Positions 6,129 through 15,443 of a stretch of DNA of 30,439 nucleotides are shown here, piece after piece. The notes under the pieces are model-generated. The model made no database searches, was not told where the DNA came from, and saw only the letters and a list, made by a program, of their open reading frames with translations. The DNA is from a virus. The stretch is from positions 1-30,439 of IMG/VR virus record IMGVR_UViG_3300036908_000235. One strand, 5' to 3'. Position 1 is the stretch's first letter. Each line of letters starts with the position of its first letter. A program made the translations under genes and the position numbers.

Positions 6129-8942
6129 ATGACGAAGAAAAGTATCCTTGGGGTCCTCGTAACGCTACTTTTGCTGGCCGGAGTATCTTTAGGCCAGGCG
6201 ATCCCGGGTGTGGGGACGCGCGTGGCCAACGGCCCCACCCTGCCCACCAACGCGGGCCAGTACACCATGTTCGTGCTCACCACGGGCACGCCCACGCCCT
6301 ACATCTGCAATAACAACCCCTGCATGGTTTCCGGGGATTGGGTTGCCAGCGGCGGCGGCGGCGGAGGCGGAGGCGGCGCGAACACGGCGCTGTCGAACCT
6401 TTCCGGAACGGCCATCAACACCTCGCTGTTCGCGGCCAGCGGCGTGACCCTGACGCTTTCCGGCTTCAACGGAACCTCGTCGCTGGGTGCAACCGGGGTA
6501 ACCATCGAAGGCGGCACCAGCTATTCGGGCGGTTCGCTGGCGGGACCGGGTGTCGTCATCCAAGGCGGCACGGCGGGGGGAATCGGCGGTAACGGCGGCA
6601 GCGTGAGCATCTTGGGGGGAACTGCGCTGGCCGGCGTGGGCGGTTCCATCTTCCTGACAGCCAACAATGGCGCCGGCTCCAATCAAGGCGGCGGCTCTCT
6701 GTTCCTCAAATCGGGTAGTCCGACCGGGACCGGGAATTATGGCTTCCTGAGCGTCGGGCTCTCGGGCGCCAATTACGTGGGATCGTACACGCCGCTCACC
6801 GGCTTTCAGCAGGGCGCCTACTTCAACGTGGGCAATACTCAGCCGGGCGAGATCGATTTCGTCTCCGGAGCCAGCTCGAACGGCGCCATCCGGATTACGG
6901 GCATGAACTTCGCGTTCTCGCCCGACAACACTTACGACTTTGATCTCAGCACCTACCGGCCGCGCAACGCCTGGTTTGGCGGGAACATCAACGCTGGCGG
7001 CTCCGGAACCTTCACCGGCGCGCTCACTTCGGGGGGCGCCATCACGGGAAATTCGGTGGCCACCAACGGCAGCGGGCCCTGGTCGGTGCAGGGTTCCTAT
7101 GGAACGCTCTCGGTGGCGTCGGCGGGCAAAACGCGTTTTGGCTTTGGACCTCTGGGCCCGCAGTTCTCTTTCAATGGCGGCGCGCTCACCTACTTCGCCA
7201 ACCTCGACAGCGCCGGGGTCAATGTGGTGCAGAACGCAAACACGGCCACCAAGCTGGCCACCGCCGGCACGCCCTGCTCGGGAGAATTCTCCACCGGCGT
7301 AGATCAGTATGGCAACGCGCTCTGCAATGTGCCTCTGACCATTCAATTGCAGCAGTACAGCGCCGGATGCTCGACCATCCCCGGAGTTCCCGGCTACGGG
7401 ATCATGTGCTTTGACCCGACCAGCGGGTTGATGACGGACATCAACAATGGCGGCTGGACGCAGTTCGTGCATTCCAACCTGTTCAACTACAACGCCGACA
7501 CAGTGGAAATGCACGACGGGACGGCCCCTCAGACGTTCAACATCTACGAGAGCTGGACCGATTCCACGGCCAACTTCACTCGCATGCGGCTGGGTTGGGA
7601 CAGCGCCGCAAATTCCTTCGTGGTGGCCGCCGAGTACGGGAGTGTCAGCGGAACTGGAGAGCCGCTGTGCATCTATATGGGCTCCTATGGGGCCGGAGCC
7701 GGGTGCCGCTGGAATTTCAGCGCGGGATCGGCGAGCGTCTTCTACCCGGCGGGCAACAGCACCCAGGACGTCGGCAAAACCGCCAACCAGGTGCGCGATT
7801 TCTATCTGGGGCGGTCACTCTATCTGGGCGGAAGCGCGGGAACGTCCGGCCAGTGCCCGATTTCGGCAGGCCCGGGTGTGGCCCCGGCTTGGGGGAGCTG
7901 CAGCACCGGGTTCTCCTATCCAACTGCCGGGGCGGTACTCTCGACGGGCAGCGCATTCACCTCGGTCGCGGAGACGAACAATTACGTTCTCGTAGGCGTG
8001 AGCGGGGCCTGGACCGCGGCGGCGATCACCGGAGCGATGTTGCCGAACCCCTCGGCGTCGACGCTGGGCGGCGTGGAATCGATCACTTCGGCTTCGCACA
8101 ACTGGGTGGCCTATATCGACACCAGCGGCGTGCCGCACCAGTCGCAGCCGGGCTTCGCGGACATTTCGGGGACGATCTCGGCGGGGCAGTTGCCGAATCC
8201 CTCGGCGTCGACGCTGGGCGGCGTGGAATCGATCACTTCGGCTTCGCACAACTGGGTGAGCTATATCGACACCAGCGGCGTGCCGCATCAATCACAGCCG
8301 ACCCTCGCGGACGTTGCCGCGGGAGTCGCGCCCAGCGGGACTTTCGATTTCACCGGCGCCACGCCCAAGGTGCCAACCGGAACCGCGAACAGCAACAATA
8401 CGAATGCGGCCTCCGAAGCCTATGTGGATACCAACTACATGGGGAATTGGCTGCAGATCGGGCCCCCGAGCAGCGTTGGCTCCAACATCACCGCTGGCGG
8501 CAGCAACGCCACGCACGGGAATATGTTCGAGTTCAACATTCCCTCGGCCATCACCACCGGGCACATCGAGGTTGATGTCACCACTGCCGACAACAGCGCC
8601 AACACGTACGACTTCTGCATTTACAGCGGCGCGGCCAGTTCGACCGTGAATCTGCTCGCGCACACGGGCGCGATCGCAGGTAGCTCGATCAACGGCGGCG
8701 CGACCGGTTATACAAATCTAGCGTGGACTTCCACGGCGACATTGGCTCCGGGACGCTATTACCTGTTTCTCTTCGGCAACGAGGCCACGCCCACGCTCAC
8801 CATTGGCGGGACGACGTTCACCAGCTTTTATCACAATTCCAGTCAGGCGATTACCCCGACCGCCGGCGCGTGCTCCGCGACCTTGAGCAGCAGCGCGGAC
8901 AGTCCGGGGCAGCCGACGTTCCCGTGGTTTACGTTGAATTAG
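6129..8942 (+). CDS. Large exported fibre-like protein
   Basis: This 937-residue protein starts two bases after the upstream stop. It has a signal peptide (MTKKSILGVLVTLLLLAGV, likely cut after GQA). A decaglycine hinge lies near residue 75. Gly/Ser/Thr-rich repeats follow (GGSVSILGGT, TFTGALTSGGAITGN, NANTATKLATAGTPC), as in trimeric tail fibres. Two nearly identical 50-residue repeats (SASTLGGVESITSASHNWV) lie near residues 640-730. The end is a compact beta domain (NMFEFNIPSAITTGHIEVDV, APGRYYLFLFGNE) that could bind a receptor. The fibre layout and the leader together are unusual. The protein may be surface-displayed or secreted rather than attached to the virion. Confidence 0.7.
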   Translation: MTKKSILGVLVTLLLLAGVSLGQAIPGVGTRVANGPTLPTNAGQYTMFVLTTGTPTPYICNNNPCMVSGDWVASGGGGGGGGGANTALSNLSGTAINTSLFAASGVTLTLSGFNGTSSLGATGVTIEGGTSYSGGSLAGPGVVIQGGTAGGIGGNGGSVSILGGTALAGVGGSIFLTANNGAGSNQGGGSLFLKSGSPTGTGNYGFLSVGLSGANYVGSYTPLTGFQQGAYFNVGNTQPGEIDFVSGASSNGAIRITGMNFAFSPDNTYDFDLSTYRPRNAWFGGNINAGGSGTFTGALTSGGAITGNSVATNGSGPWSVQGSYGTLSVASAGKTRFGFGPLGPQFSFNGGALTYFANLDSAGVNVVQNANTATKLATAGTPCSGEFSTGVDQYGNALCNVPLTIQLQQYSAGCSTIPGVPGYGIMCFDPTSGLMTDINNGGWTQFVHSNLFNYNADTVEMHDGTAPQTFNIYESWTDSTANFTRMRLGWDSAANSFVVAAEYGSVSGTGEPLCIYMGSYGAGAGCRWNFSAGSASVFYPAGNSTQDVGKTANQVRDFYLGRSLYLGGSAGTSGQCPISAGPGVAPAWGSCSTGFSYPTAGAVLSTGSAFTSVAETNNYVLVGVSGAWTAAAITGAMLPNPSASTLGGVESITSASHNWVAYIDTSGVPHQSQPGFADISGTISAGQLPNPSASTLGGVESITSASHNWVSYIDTSGVPHQSQPTLADVAAGVAPSGTFDFTGATPKVPTGTANSNNTNAASEAYVDTNYMGNWLQIGPPSSVGSNITAGGSNATHGNMFEFNIPSAITTGHIEVDVTTADNSANTYDFCIYSGAASSTVNLLAHTGAIAGSSINGGATGYTNLAWTSTATLAPGRYYLFLFGNEATPTLTIGGTTFTSFYHNSSQAITPTAGACSATLSSSADSPGQPTFPWFTLN
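8041..8311 (+). repeat. Tandem 150-base repeat inside the fibre gene
   Basis: The segments 8041-8161 and 8191-8311 are nearly identical and start exactly 150 bases (50 codons) apart. Both code for the SASTLGGVESITSASHNW block and a following DTSGVPHQSQP. Most differences are single bases near the end of the unit, which points to recent duplication or recombination. Confidence 0.85.
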
Positions 8943-9035
8943 GCCATATTGGGAAGGTGCCGATTCGGGAAGGGATGCGAAATAAAGATCACGAGATCAT
9001 GACGGTTCCACAGGGCTGCACGGTAGGGTGATTCA

Positions 9036-9052
9036 AAGCCACGTAGTGGCTT
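9036..9052. repeat. AGCCAC/GTGGCT hairpin
   Basis: AAGCCAC and GTGGCTT are perfect inverted arms around GTA. They match the arms of the palindrome at 2861-2880. The element lies in the 137-base gap before the next exported protein. Confidence 0.7.
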
Positions 9053-9079
9053 ATCTCAGCAAAAAGGAAAACAACACCG

Positions 9080-10084
9080 ATGTTTCGACGAACCCTCAGT
9101 TCTTCCGCGGTGCTGGCGCTTCTGCTAGCACTATCGAGCTTCGCCCATGCCGGCCTCAGCGAGATCAGGGCCGATTTTCCGAGTCAGACGGCGGCACTCT
9201 CCGCGACGGCGATCTTCTCCGCGCCGTCGAGCAGCGCTAACTACCTGGTTTGCGCCTCACTCCAGCAATCGCCCGCCAATGCCATGACCGCAACCGTGGC
9301 CTGGACGGACGAAAACGGCAACGCCCAGAGTTTCTCTCTCGTGGACTCCCAGGCGGGATGCTCCCTGATCCGCAATGAAGCCAGCACTGCGGCGACGATC
9401 GCTGTGTCCGGTACTCCCTATCCCATTTACTCGGTGTATGTCTTCGGCTTTGGCTTTTGGCCGGGGCAACCCCAGAAGCAGGCGGGCATCACGGAAACGT
9501 TCAACTCCACCATCACCGCCGGTAACAGTTCGGGCTACATCGCGGCTGGCGATACGCTCGTCGCTGTCACCAGCGCATCCGGCAGCGGATGCACATGGTC
9601 GGTCGGCTCCTACCCCTCGAACATTACCGGCATCGGCGTCGGCATCGTCGCCACCAACGAATCCAGCAGCGCCAACGTATTCAGCAACACCAGCTCAGGG
9701 TGCAGCGAGACGGTGGTGGCCCTCAACTTCGGAACTCCGGGCACCGGCTCGGGGCCGCTCACGGATTACGAATACAACTTGATCGGCTGGACCGACGCCA
9801 CGGACCCAAATTACAAGACCGTCTTCACGGCAGGGAGTTCGGGAGCTTCGATCCTCATGGGAGCAAACATTGCCGAGCAGCCAAACGGCGGAAGCGTGAG
9901 CGAAGAGCTTAACACTCCCCTCGGGGACGTGACGGCCGGTCCCGGGGGCGCCCCTGCCAGCGAGACTGTGCCCGGTTCTGTCGCTGCCAATGCCGTGTTT
10001 CAGATCCTCACCCTAAACACTCCGGGGTCGCCCTGGGGAACGGCACCAGCCTACAGCGCAGAGACGGACGTCATTCAGTTCTGA
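9080..10084 (+). CDS. Exported beta-rich protein of unknown function
   Basis: ATG 9080 has AAGGA about ten bases upstream. The 334-residue protein starts MFRRTLSSSAVLALLLALSS with likely cleavage after AHA near residue 24. The mature protein is rich in Ser, Thr, Gly and Ala, with short strands (TATVAWTDENGNAQSFSL, YSVYVFGFGFWPG) and a few Cys residues that could pair outside the cytoplasm. No catalytic motif is recognised. It could be a secreted adhesin or fibre accessory. A strong terminator follows 25 bases after the stop. Confidence 0.65.
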   Translation: MFRRTLSSSAVLALLLALSSFAHAGLSEIRADFPSQTAALSATAIFSAPSSSANYLVCASLQQSPANAMTATVAWTDENGNAQSFSLVDSQAGCSLIRNEASTAATIAVSGTPYPIYSVYVFGFGFWPGQPQKQAGITETFNSTITAGNSSGYIAAGDTLVAVTSASGSGCTWSVGSYPSNITGIGVGIVATNESSSANVFSNTSSGCSETVVALNFGTPGTGSGPLTDYEYNLIGWTDATDPNYKTVFTAGSSGASILMGANIAEQPNGGSVSEELNTPLGDVTAGPGGAPASETVPGSVAANAVFQILTLNTPGSPWGTAPAYSAETDVIQF

Positions 10085-10109
10085 CCACTGGCAACTTTCT
10101 CCCTTCAAA

Positions 10110-10139
10110 GGGCGCTGCTTCGGCAGCGCCCGTTTTATT
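10110..10139 (+). terminator. Rho-independent terminator
   Basis: GGGCGCTGC (10110-10118) and GCAGCGCCC (10123-10131) form a perfect 9-bp stem with a TTCG tetraloop, followed by GTTTTATT. This is the clearest terminator in the window. It splits the exported block between the 9080 gene and the glycosidase, whose GGAG site comes just after the T run. Confidence 0.85.
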
Positions 10140-10149
10140 GGAGCCGTCC

Positions 10150-12054
10150 ATGATCCTTCTGCTGCAACGATCGAAGTTTGGCCCGTGGCTCTTTGGCGCG
10201 ATCCTGTTGCTGTGCGCGTGCTGCGGGCACGCCCAGACGCCAATGAATGGGAGCGCGACGATCTCTGGCTTCGGCGAGTTCGACTCCGGGCCGGGCATCA
10301 TTCCCCCGACTCTGTTTGGGCTGCATTTTTCGCTGACCCGTAATGTGGGATCAGGCTATACCGGGATCCCCTGGCCTAACATTTCCGGGACAAATCTGGT
10401 CTTCGGTTCGCTGCGCCTCTGGGACGCCAACACCAACTGGACGCTGATGAATCAGACAGCCGGAAACTATAATTTTGCTTCGCTCGACAGCTATCTCGCG
10501 GCTGCCAAGACCAACGGCCTCTCTGACGTCGTGCTCACGCTGAGTTCGACGCCCACGTTCATTTCGAGCGATCCCACCAACGCCAACTGCGACTATGGCT
10601 CCGCCTCGGGACTCACGTTTCAGGAAGCCAGCCCGACTACTCTGAACGGCAGTTGCGGAGCGCCTACTGATATAGCGACCAACGGGACCGGGACCGACGC
10701 GACCTGGAAAAGCTTTATCACCAACCTGGGCCAGCACATCGCCGGCCTCAGCACTACCACCTATGCCACGGTGAGCTGGTTCGAGATGTGGAACGAATTC
10801 ACACGCGGCAACACCGGAAGCTGTGGTGAAGTGGAGATTCCGACCTCGTGGGAAGGGACGTGCGCCCAGCTCGTCCGCATGGCGAACGATGCCGACTGCA
10901 TTCTGACCGGACGCGGCACCATCGCGGCGACGGGCGCACCCTGCACCAACCTGGCCCTGCTGCCCAACGCGTTGATGCTCACTCCGGACGCGGTGCCACA
11001 GCAGCCCGATATCGTCTCCTTCGGCACTTACATAGGAACCTTTGGCGCGCTGAGTTATGGGCTGAGCGGCTCGGAAGTGGACAGGATCGCAGTCCATGCC
11101 TATGCCTACTCCGGCCTCGGCACCACCATGCCGGATTCGAGCGCCGCATTCAGCAATACTGGCTCGAGCCTGCCGGCGCAGTGGGGCAATCTGCAGGGCG
11201 TGCTTCCGGGCAACGCTTTTGGGCTTCCGGTCTGGAGCACGGAAGGGAGCTGGGCCAGCGCCGCGAACCTGCCCGATCCCGACATGATGATGGGCTATAT
11301 TGCCCGCTACTATCTGGTGGGTTGGTCTTCGGGCTTCCGGCGGCTCTACTGGTACTCCGCCAACAATTCTTACGGCCGCCTGATCTGGCAGAACGGGGAA
11401 ACCGAAACTTCCGCCACGTCGCCATACGGCGCCGCCGGCACCTGCGGCACGACCGCCGGCTGCCCCGTTCTCAACTCCGCCGGCACACCGGTGGCAAACG
11501 CCTGGATCGCCGTCTACACCTGGATGGTGGGCAATGAGATGACCACCGGCTGCTCGCCCGATGCCACCGGGAACCTGTGGCAGTGTGGATTGGTCACCGG
11601 AGGATCAACGCCGGCGATCGCAGTGTGGGATTCGAGCCAGAGCTGCAATTCGGGGACCTGCACTAGCAGTGGTTTGGCAACGGCGCAGACTGTGACATTT
11701 GTGGCTGCAGTGGGTGGCACAGCTCAGGCGATCGCAGCCTCGGCGAGTTGGGTGACGGCCGGCGCCACGGTTGGAGGCTATGCCTCATTTGTCGGCTCCG
11801 GAGCGCCTTCCGGCACCTTCTTGGTGACGGGCATCACGACGACGACGACGACGAATGACACTCTCCTGCTGGCGGATCCAAAGAGCCTGATCGGGGCCGC
11901 ATCGAGTGTTTCAGTGGAGGCCTTTGCCCCTCTGAATCTGGGCGTCGCACCGGGTTCCTTTGGCCATTACGAAACCTTGGATAACACCCCGACGCTGCAC
12001 GCGCTCACCGGGACAGTCACCATCGGCTGGAAGCCGATCCTATTAGTGCCATGA
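10150..12054 (+). CDS. Exported clan-A (GH39/GH5-like) glycoside hydrolase
   Basis: ATG 10150 follows GGAG at a seven-base spacing. The 634-residue protein has a leader (GPWLFGAILLLCACCGHAQ). A TIM-barrel glycosidase pattern follows: GSLRLWD in the first strands, then WFEMWNEF with the likely acid/base Glu216, IAVHAYAY, and VWSTEGSW with the likely nucleophile Glu365. The NE plus E arrangement is the clan-A signature; the exact family is uncertain. After residue 490 a Thr/Ala-rich segment, including six ACG codons at 11836-11853, seems to be inserted into the C-terminal beta domain. That domain ends LTGTVTIGWKPILLVP. It probably cuts surface or soil polysaccharide outside the cytoplasm. The stop overlaps the next start (ATGA). 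Confidence 0.75.
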   Translation: MILLLQRSKFGPWLFGAILLLCACCGHAQTPMNGSATISGFGEFDSGPGIIPPTLFGLHFSLTRNVGSGYTGIPWPNISGTNLVFGSLRLWDANTNWTLMNQTAGNYNFASLDSYLAAAKTNGLSDVVLTLSSTPTFISSDPTNANCDYGSASGLTFQEASPTTLNGSCGAPTDIATNGTGTDATWKSFITNLGQHIAGLSTTTYATVSWFEMWNEFTRGNTGSCGEVEIPTSWEGTCAQLVRMANDADCILTGRGTIAATGAPCTNLALLPNALMLTPDAVPQQPDIVSFGTYIGTFGALSYGLSGSEVDRIAVHAYAYSGLGTTMPDSSAAFSNTGSSLPAQWGNLQGVLPGNAFGLPVWSTEGSWASAANLPDPDMMMGYIARYYLVGWSSGFRRLYWYSANNSYGRLIWQNGETETSATSPYGAAGTCGTTAGCPVLNSAGTPVANAWIAVYTWMVGNEMTTGCSPDATGNLWQCGLVTGGSTPAIAVWDSSQSCNSGTCTSSGLATAQTVTFVAAVGGTAQAIAASASWVTAGATVGGYASFVGSGAPSGTFLVTGITTTTTTNDTLLLADPKSLIGAASSVSVEAFAPLNLGVAPGSFGHYETLDNTPTLHALTGTVTIGWKPILLVP

Positions 12055-14672
12055 AACGATCTCTTCTCATCCTCGCTCTCGCCCTTCTGGCGATCCCGTT
12101 TGCCCACGCCCAAGTCAGCTACTACGTGGACTGCGCGAACGGATCAAACTCCAATGCCGGCACCAGTCCGGGGACGGCATGGAAGGGCCTGCACGCCGCC
12201 AACTTGGCCGCCTTCAATGGCGGAGACTCGCTCTTCTTGAAACGCGGATGCGTCTGGAACTGGTATCTGGCGCCACTCGTCACCGCCAGCGGGAGCAGCG
12301 TCTTCACCATTGGTGCCTACGGCAATGGCGCGCCGCCCACCTTGCAAAACGAAGTGGCGGTCCCAACTTCAAGCCCTGCCACCGCCTGGGTCACAGTGAG
12401 CGGGCACACCAACGTCTACGCGATCCCGGTGTACTCCCCCAGCGAAGGCACCGGATTTTCGCCTTATCGCATCGATGCGGTGAAACTGAACGGGATCTGG
12501 GGAAACTGCGTGGGCATGAACGATGCCGCCAATGACGATCAATATTGCGGCTCGACCAGCGCCACCACGGGCGTGGCCGCGCTCACCGCGAACGGGCAGT
12601 GGTATTACGACGGGAACTACAGCCAGGGCGGCAGCTATGGCGGCGGCCGGAACTGCACCAGCCAGACCAACCCCACGGGAAACCCCAATGGGGACTGCGG
12701 CAATCTCTACGTTTACAGCTCCACTGGAGTGCCCACCAACGTCACCGTCACGCTGGACGGATCCACGAATCTGATCAAGATTGCGGGGACCAGCTACGTC
12801 ACCATCGAGCATGTGCGGCTGCTGAACTACTCCTGGTACGGGATCGAGGTTTCGGGCGCATCCGACCATCTGATTTTCGACAACATTTTCGCCGACACCG
12901 AAGTGCCCTTCAACTTCCACGGGACTGGCTTCTATCTGCATCCTTCCGGGACCGCGACCAGCATTCAACTTCTGAACACGGAATCGCATCGCGGCTACTA
13001 CGGCTACCAGATCGGGCTTGGCGGTACCACCATGGCCGCGAACGCGGTCACGCTCTCCAACTGCAAAGCTTATTTCAATCGCGATGCGGGGCTGGCCGAC
13101 CTGACGGTCAGCGGGCTTTCCGTGGCTTATGACCACTGCCACTTCTACGGCAACGGGGTGGGATCGCCGATTCCAAACGATATCTCCATCGACCCTAACA
13201 CCAGCGCATGCACCGGCGGCTCACACATTTGCACGCCCGGAGGAACGGCCGGCGCGGGCAACATCGCGCCCAACACCGACCCCAAGGTTATCTCCTGGGC
13301 GAACTACACGCCCCGCTTCACGCTGCAATATCGCGGGCCGGGCTATGCTTTTGGGTCCGATGCTGCGTTGAACCTGCAACTCTCGGCGCTGGGCAGCGCG
13401 CCGCTTTCGATTGGGATTGGGACGAACTATTCCTTCTCGGCGAGTCTGATCCCGCAATTCAACACCTGGCTGGCCGATGGCTACGACCTGAACCTGATGG
13501 GCCTGTCGGCGGCGAGCTACGCCAACAATGGCACCTTCAACGTTCTCTATACGGGGACCTGCACCACGACGGCCCTCACCGTAAACGGTCCTCCAGCCAC
13601 CAGCTTCGCCATCGCCGCCTCCGGTGGCACTTGTCCCGGAGGCGACAGTTTCAGCTTCACGATCACCAGCTCCTCCACGCTCGCGCAATTGAAAGCGGCG
13701 TTGCTGGCCAATGGCAAATACACGGTGGCCTGGGTGCAGCCTTGCGGTTCCTGCGCCTGGGTGGACGGCAGCGCAATGCTGGCGCAAGACCTGGCAACCG
13801 CGAGCGGCGCCTATGTGGGCCCGGTGGGGGGCGGTTTTGTGGCGCCCGGTTATTTCGTGCTCTTGAATCCCGACCAATTTCTCAAAGACGAGACGGGGCT
13901 GTCGCAGGATTGGGTGCAAACCAATTTGACCGGGTGGGGATCCACCTGGGTGTATCTCTATCCCGGAACCCTGTTCAACCCCACCTCTCTCGGGGTAACG
14001 ACAATCGAGCAGGACGTATCCGGCACGGCTGGAGGCACCTACCAGTCGCCCAACTTCGCCGGCGCTGTGGGCGCCAACACCATGCAGCTCGGGCGCGACG
14101 GCCTCTCCGGAGCCTTCGACGCGGTGGCTTCCAACGGCGTGGACGCGCAAGGGCTGACCACCTACTCGCTTTCCGGGTGGAACAATCTTTCGCCCCTGGC
14201 CTTGCAGGCGGCCATTCAGTCGGCGGTAGAGAAGGCCGCGATCTGGGGCGTCCCACAAACCCTCTACTGGCAGTCTGGCGATCTCACCAACCAGCAGCTC
14301 GCGCTGATCGTTGCGGACCTGCAGGCGAGCGGCGCCACGCTGATGACCAACAGCGCGCTGGTGAATTTTCTGACTACTTCTCCGCGGACTCAGGTGGCCT
14401 CGCTTCCCCTGTCCTCCGGCTTCTGTTCCTGCTGGGCGTGGACGCCGGAAACCGGCATCGTCAACTTGCGGCCGACTTATCTGTCACCCACGGTGGGCAC
14501 GGCCAATGGCACAGTCTGCGCGTCCTATCCCGTCGACGTGAACGGCGTGACCCAGCCTCAGACCTGGAGCGCCACCAACGCAAAAACTTCCGCCGTAGTG
14601 AGCAAGACGGGATGCGACATTGGAGCGCAGGCGCTCGTTCCGTCCTTCACCGGCCTCAGACCAGGACACTGA
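12051..14672 (+). CDS. Exported beta-helix protein with degenerate polysaccharide-deacetylase-like C-terminus
   Basis: This 873-residue protein overlaps the glycosidase stop by four bases. It has a signal peptide (MKRSLLILALALLAIPFAHA). The next segment, YYVDCANGSNSNAGTSPGTA, is the typical start of right-handed parallel beta-helix proteins (pectate-lyase and tailspike fold). Helix coils run to about residue 420 (IEHVRLLNYSWYGIEVSG, then further coils). From about residue 450 the order of segments recalls NodB-type deacetylases: FNTWLADGYDLNLMGLSAAS, later WVYLYPG, then ALQAAIQSAVEKAAIWGVPQ. The expected HSxSH metal motif is absent, with NLMGLSAASY in its place, so the domain is probably inactive or a binding module. 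It may act on the same glycan as its neighbour. Confidence 0.7.
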   Translation: MKRSLLILALALLAIPFAHAQVSYYVDCANGSNSNAGTSPGTAWKGLHAANLAAFNGGDSLFLKRGCVWNWYLAPLVTASGSSVFTIGAYGNGAPPTLQNEVAVPTSSPATAWVTVSGHTNVYAIPVYSPSEGTGFSPYRIDAVKLNGIWGNCVGMNDAANDDQYCGSTSATTGVAALTANGQWYYDGNYSQGGSYGGGRNCTSQTNPTGNPNGDCGNLYVYSSTGVPTNVTVTLDGSTNLIKIAGTSYVTIEHVRLLNYSWYGIEVSGASDHLIFDNIFADTEVPFNFHGTGFYLHPSGTATSIQLLNTESHRGYYGYQIGLGGTTMAANAVTLSNCKAYFNRDAGLADLTVSGLSVAYDHCHFYGNGVGSPIPNDISIDPNTSACTGGSHICTPGGTAGAGNIAPNTDPKVISWANYTPRFTLQYRGPGYAFGSDAALNLQLSALGSAPLSIGIGTNYSFSASLIPQFNTWLADGYDLNLMGLSAASYANNGTFNVLYTGTCTTTALTVNGPPATSFAIAASGGTCPGGDSFSFTITSSSTLAQLKAALLANGKYTVAWVQPCGSCAWVDGSAMLAQDLATASGAYVGPVGGGFVAPGYFVLLNPDQFLKDETGLSQDWVQTNLTGWGSTWVYLYPGTLFNPTSLGVTTIEQDVSGTAGGTYQSPNFAGAVGANTMQLGRDGLSGAFDAVASNGVDAQGLTTYSLSGWNNLSPLALQAAIQSAVEKAAIWGVPQTLYWQSGDLTNQQLALIVADLQASGATLMTNSALVNFLTTSPRTQVASLPLSSGFCSCWAWTPETGIVNLRPTYLSPTVGTANGTVCASYPVDVNGVTQPQTWSATNAKTSAVVSKTGCDIGAQALVPSFTGLRPGH

Positions 14673-14680
14673 ACCGAAAT

Positions 14681-14775
14681 CAGCGGGGCGCGCCATCCAG
14701 CGCGGCCCGCAAGCCGCAGGAGCCGACCGACTGGCTCTCGCTCGGAGGAACCGCCGCAAAGCGGTTTTCGAGAAA
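14681..14775 (+). repeat. Dispersed intergenic repeat (family B), leader of the tail terminator
   Basis: The 26 bases at 14699-14724 (starting AGCGCGGCCC, ending CAGGAGCC) recur exactly at 28740-28765. In both places the repeat ends with a GCGGTTTTC block a few bases before an ATGAT start codon. Related copies lie at 18571-18660, 29835-29862 and, inverted, 15342-15369. The repeat makes up the whole leader of the downstream gene. Confidence 0.8.
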
Positions 14776-15291
14776 ATGATAGAAAGCGGACTCTCTATCT
14801 GGGCGCTGGGCAATCCCGGCATCACTCCGTTTCTGGGGCAGACGCAGAGTGACAAGTCGAACGGGATCTACAGCGCTTTTTATTTTTCCTACCTGCCCAA
14901 GGAACCGACCGGGGCCATTCCCGGAATCGTCCTGGACCGGCTCAACTCGCCCGACGCCGAAGACACGATTGATCCCCGCGATGCCCTGCCCGGAGACATC
15001 ATCAAAGGCCGCTTTCAGTTTGGCAGTGTGGCCTCGGACGGCCCGCAGAATCCGAACCAGCAGACCAATGGATATCTGGCGGCCGCCGCTTTGTCGCGCG
15101 CCCTTCGGCGGCAACTCACCGGCCTCGCCACGGGCAAAGCGGTGCTGCCCGACATCAAGGGAAATCCGGCCATCGAGATCTCGAACGTTTACGGCTGGGA
15201 CGAGTTCGACGCCCACTACGAGCTGGGCGGCTACGGCTACCTCATGCGCCGCATCCTGCAAGTCACCATCGAGTTTCAGGAACTCACCTAG
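14776..15291 (+). CDS. Tail terminator / tail completion protein (DUF3168-like)
   Basis: ATG 14776 is chosen because MIESGLSIWALGNPGITPFL is the usual beginning of this family (small tail completion proteins such as lambda gpU or SPP1 gp17 relatives). The 171 residues are somewhat longer than the usual 120-140. The rest includes ALRRQLTGLATG and a C-terminal beta section ending RRILQVTIEFQEL. The protein caps the finished tail tube and makes the joint to the head. Binding-site sequence before the start is weak (GAGAAA), and the leader is repeat DNA. Confidence 0.65.
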   Translation: MIESGLSIWALGNPGITPFLGQTQSDKSNGIYSAFYFSYLPKEPTGAIPGIVLDRLNSPDAEDTIDPRDALPGDIIKGRFQFGSVASDGPQNPNQQTNGYLAAAALSRALRRQLTGLATGKAVLPDIKGNPAIEISNVYGWDEFDAHYELGGYGYLMRRILQVTIEFQELT

Positions 15292-15341
15292 CTTTTTCCC
15301 GAAAAACCGCGTGGCATTCGATCTTCGAGCCAGAGCAATCA

Positions 15342-15369
15342 GGCTCCTGCGGCGCGCTGCGCGGGCTGG
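15342..15369 (-). repeat. Inverted copy of dispersed repeat
   Basis: These 28 bases (starting GGCTCCTGCG) are the exact reverse complement of 29835-29862. They lie in the 152-base gap 15292-15443, with no gene on either strand. Confidence 0.85.
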
Positions 15370-15443
15370 GCCGCCCGCTCCGCTTTTCGGCTGCGGATCG
15401 ATTGCAAATTCGATTCCCACATTCTCTACCACGGAGAAAATCC

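Noticed and set aside
6189-7514. 441-codon minus-strand frame inside the fibre gene
   Set aside because: Antisense shadow in a GC-rich repeat-coding region with no protein-like motifs.
8975-9031. 18-residue frame after the fibre gene with GGGAAGGG upstream
   Set aside because: A possible leader peptide, but nothing beyond the start context supports it.
11836-11853. Six ACG codons as a microsatellite
   Set aside because: Short and in frame; an ordinary low-complexity stretch in a Thr-rich segment.
13208-14779. 523-codon plus-strand frame overlapping the beta-helix gene
   Set aside because: Arg/Gln/Gly-rich alternative frame; the other frame has signal peptide and domain motifs.
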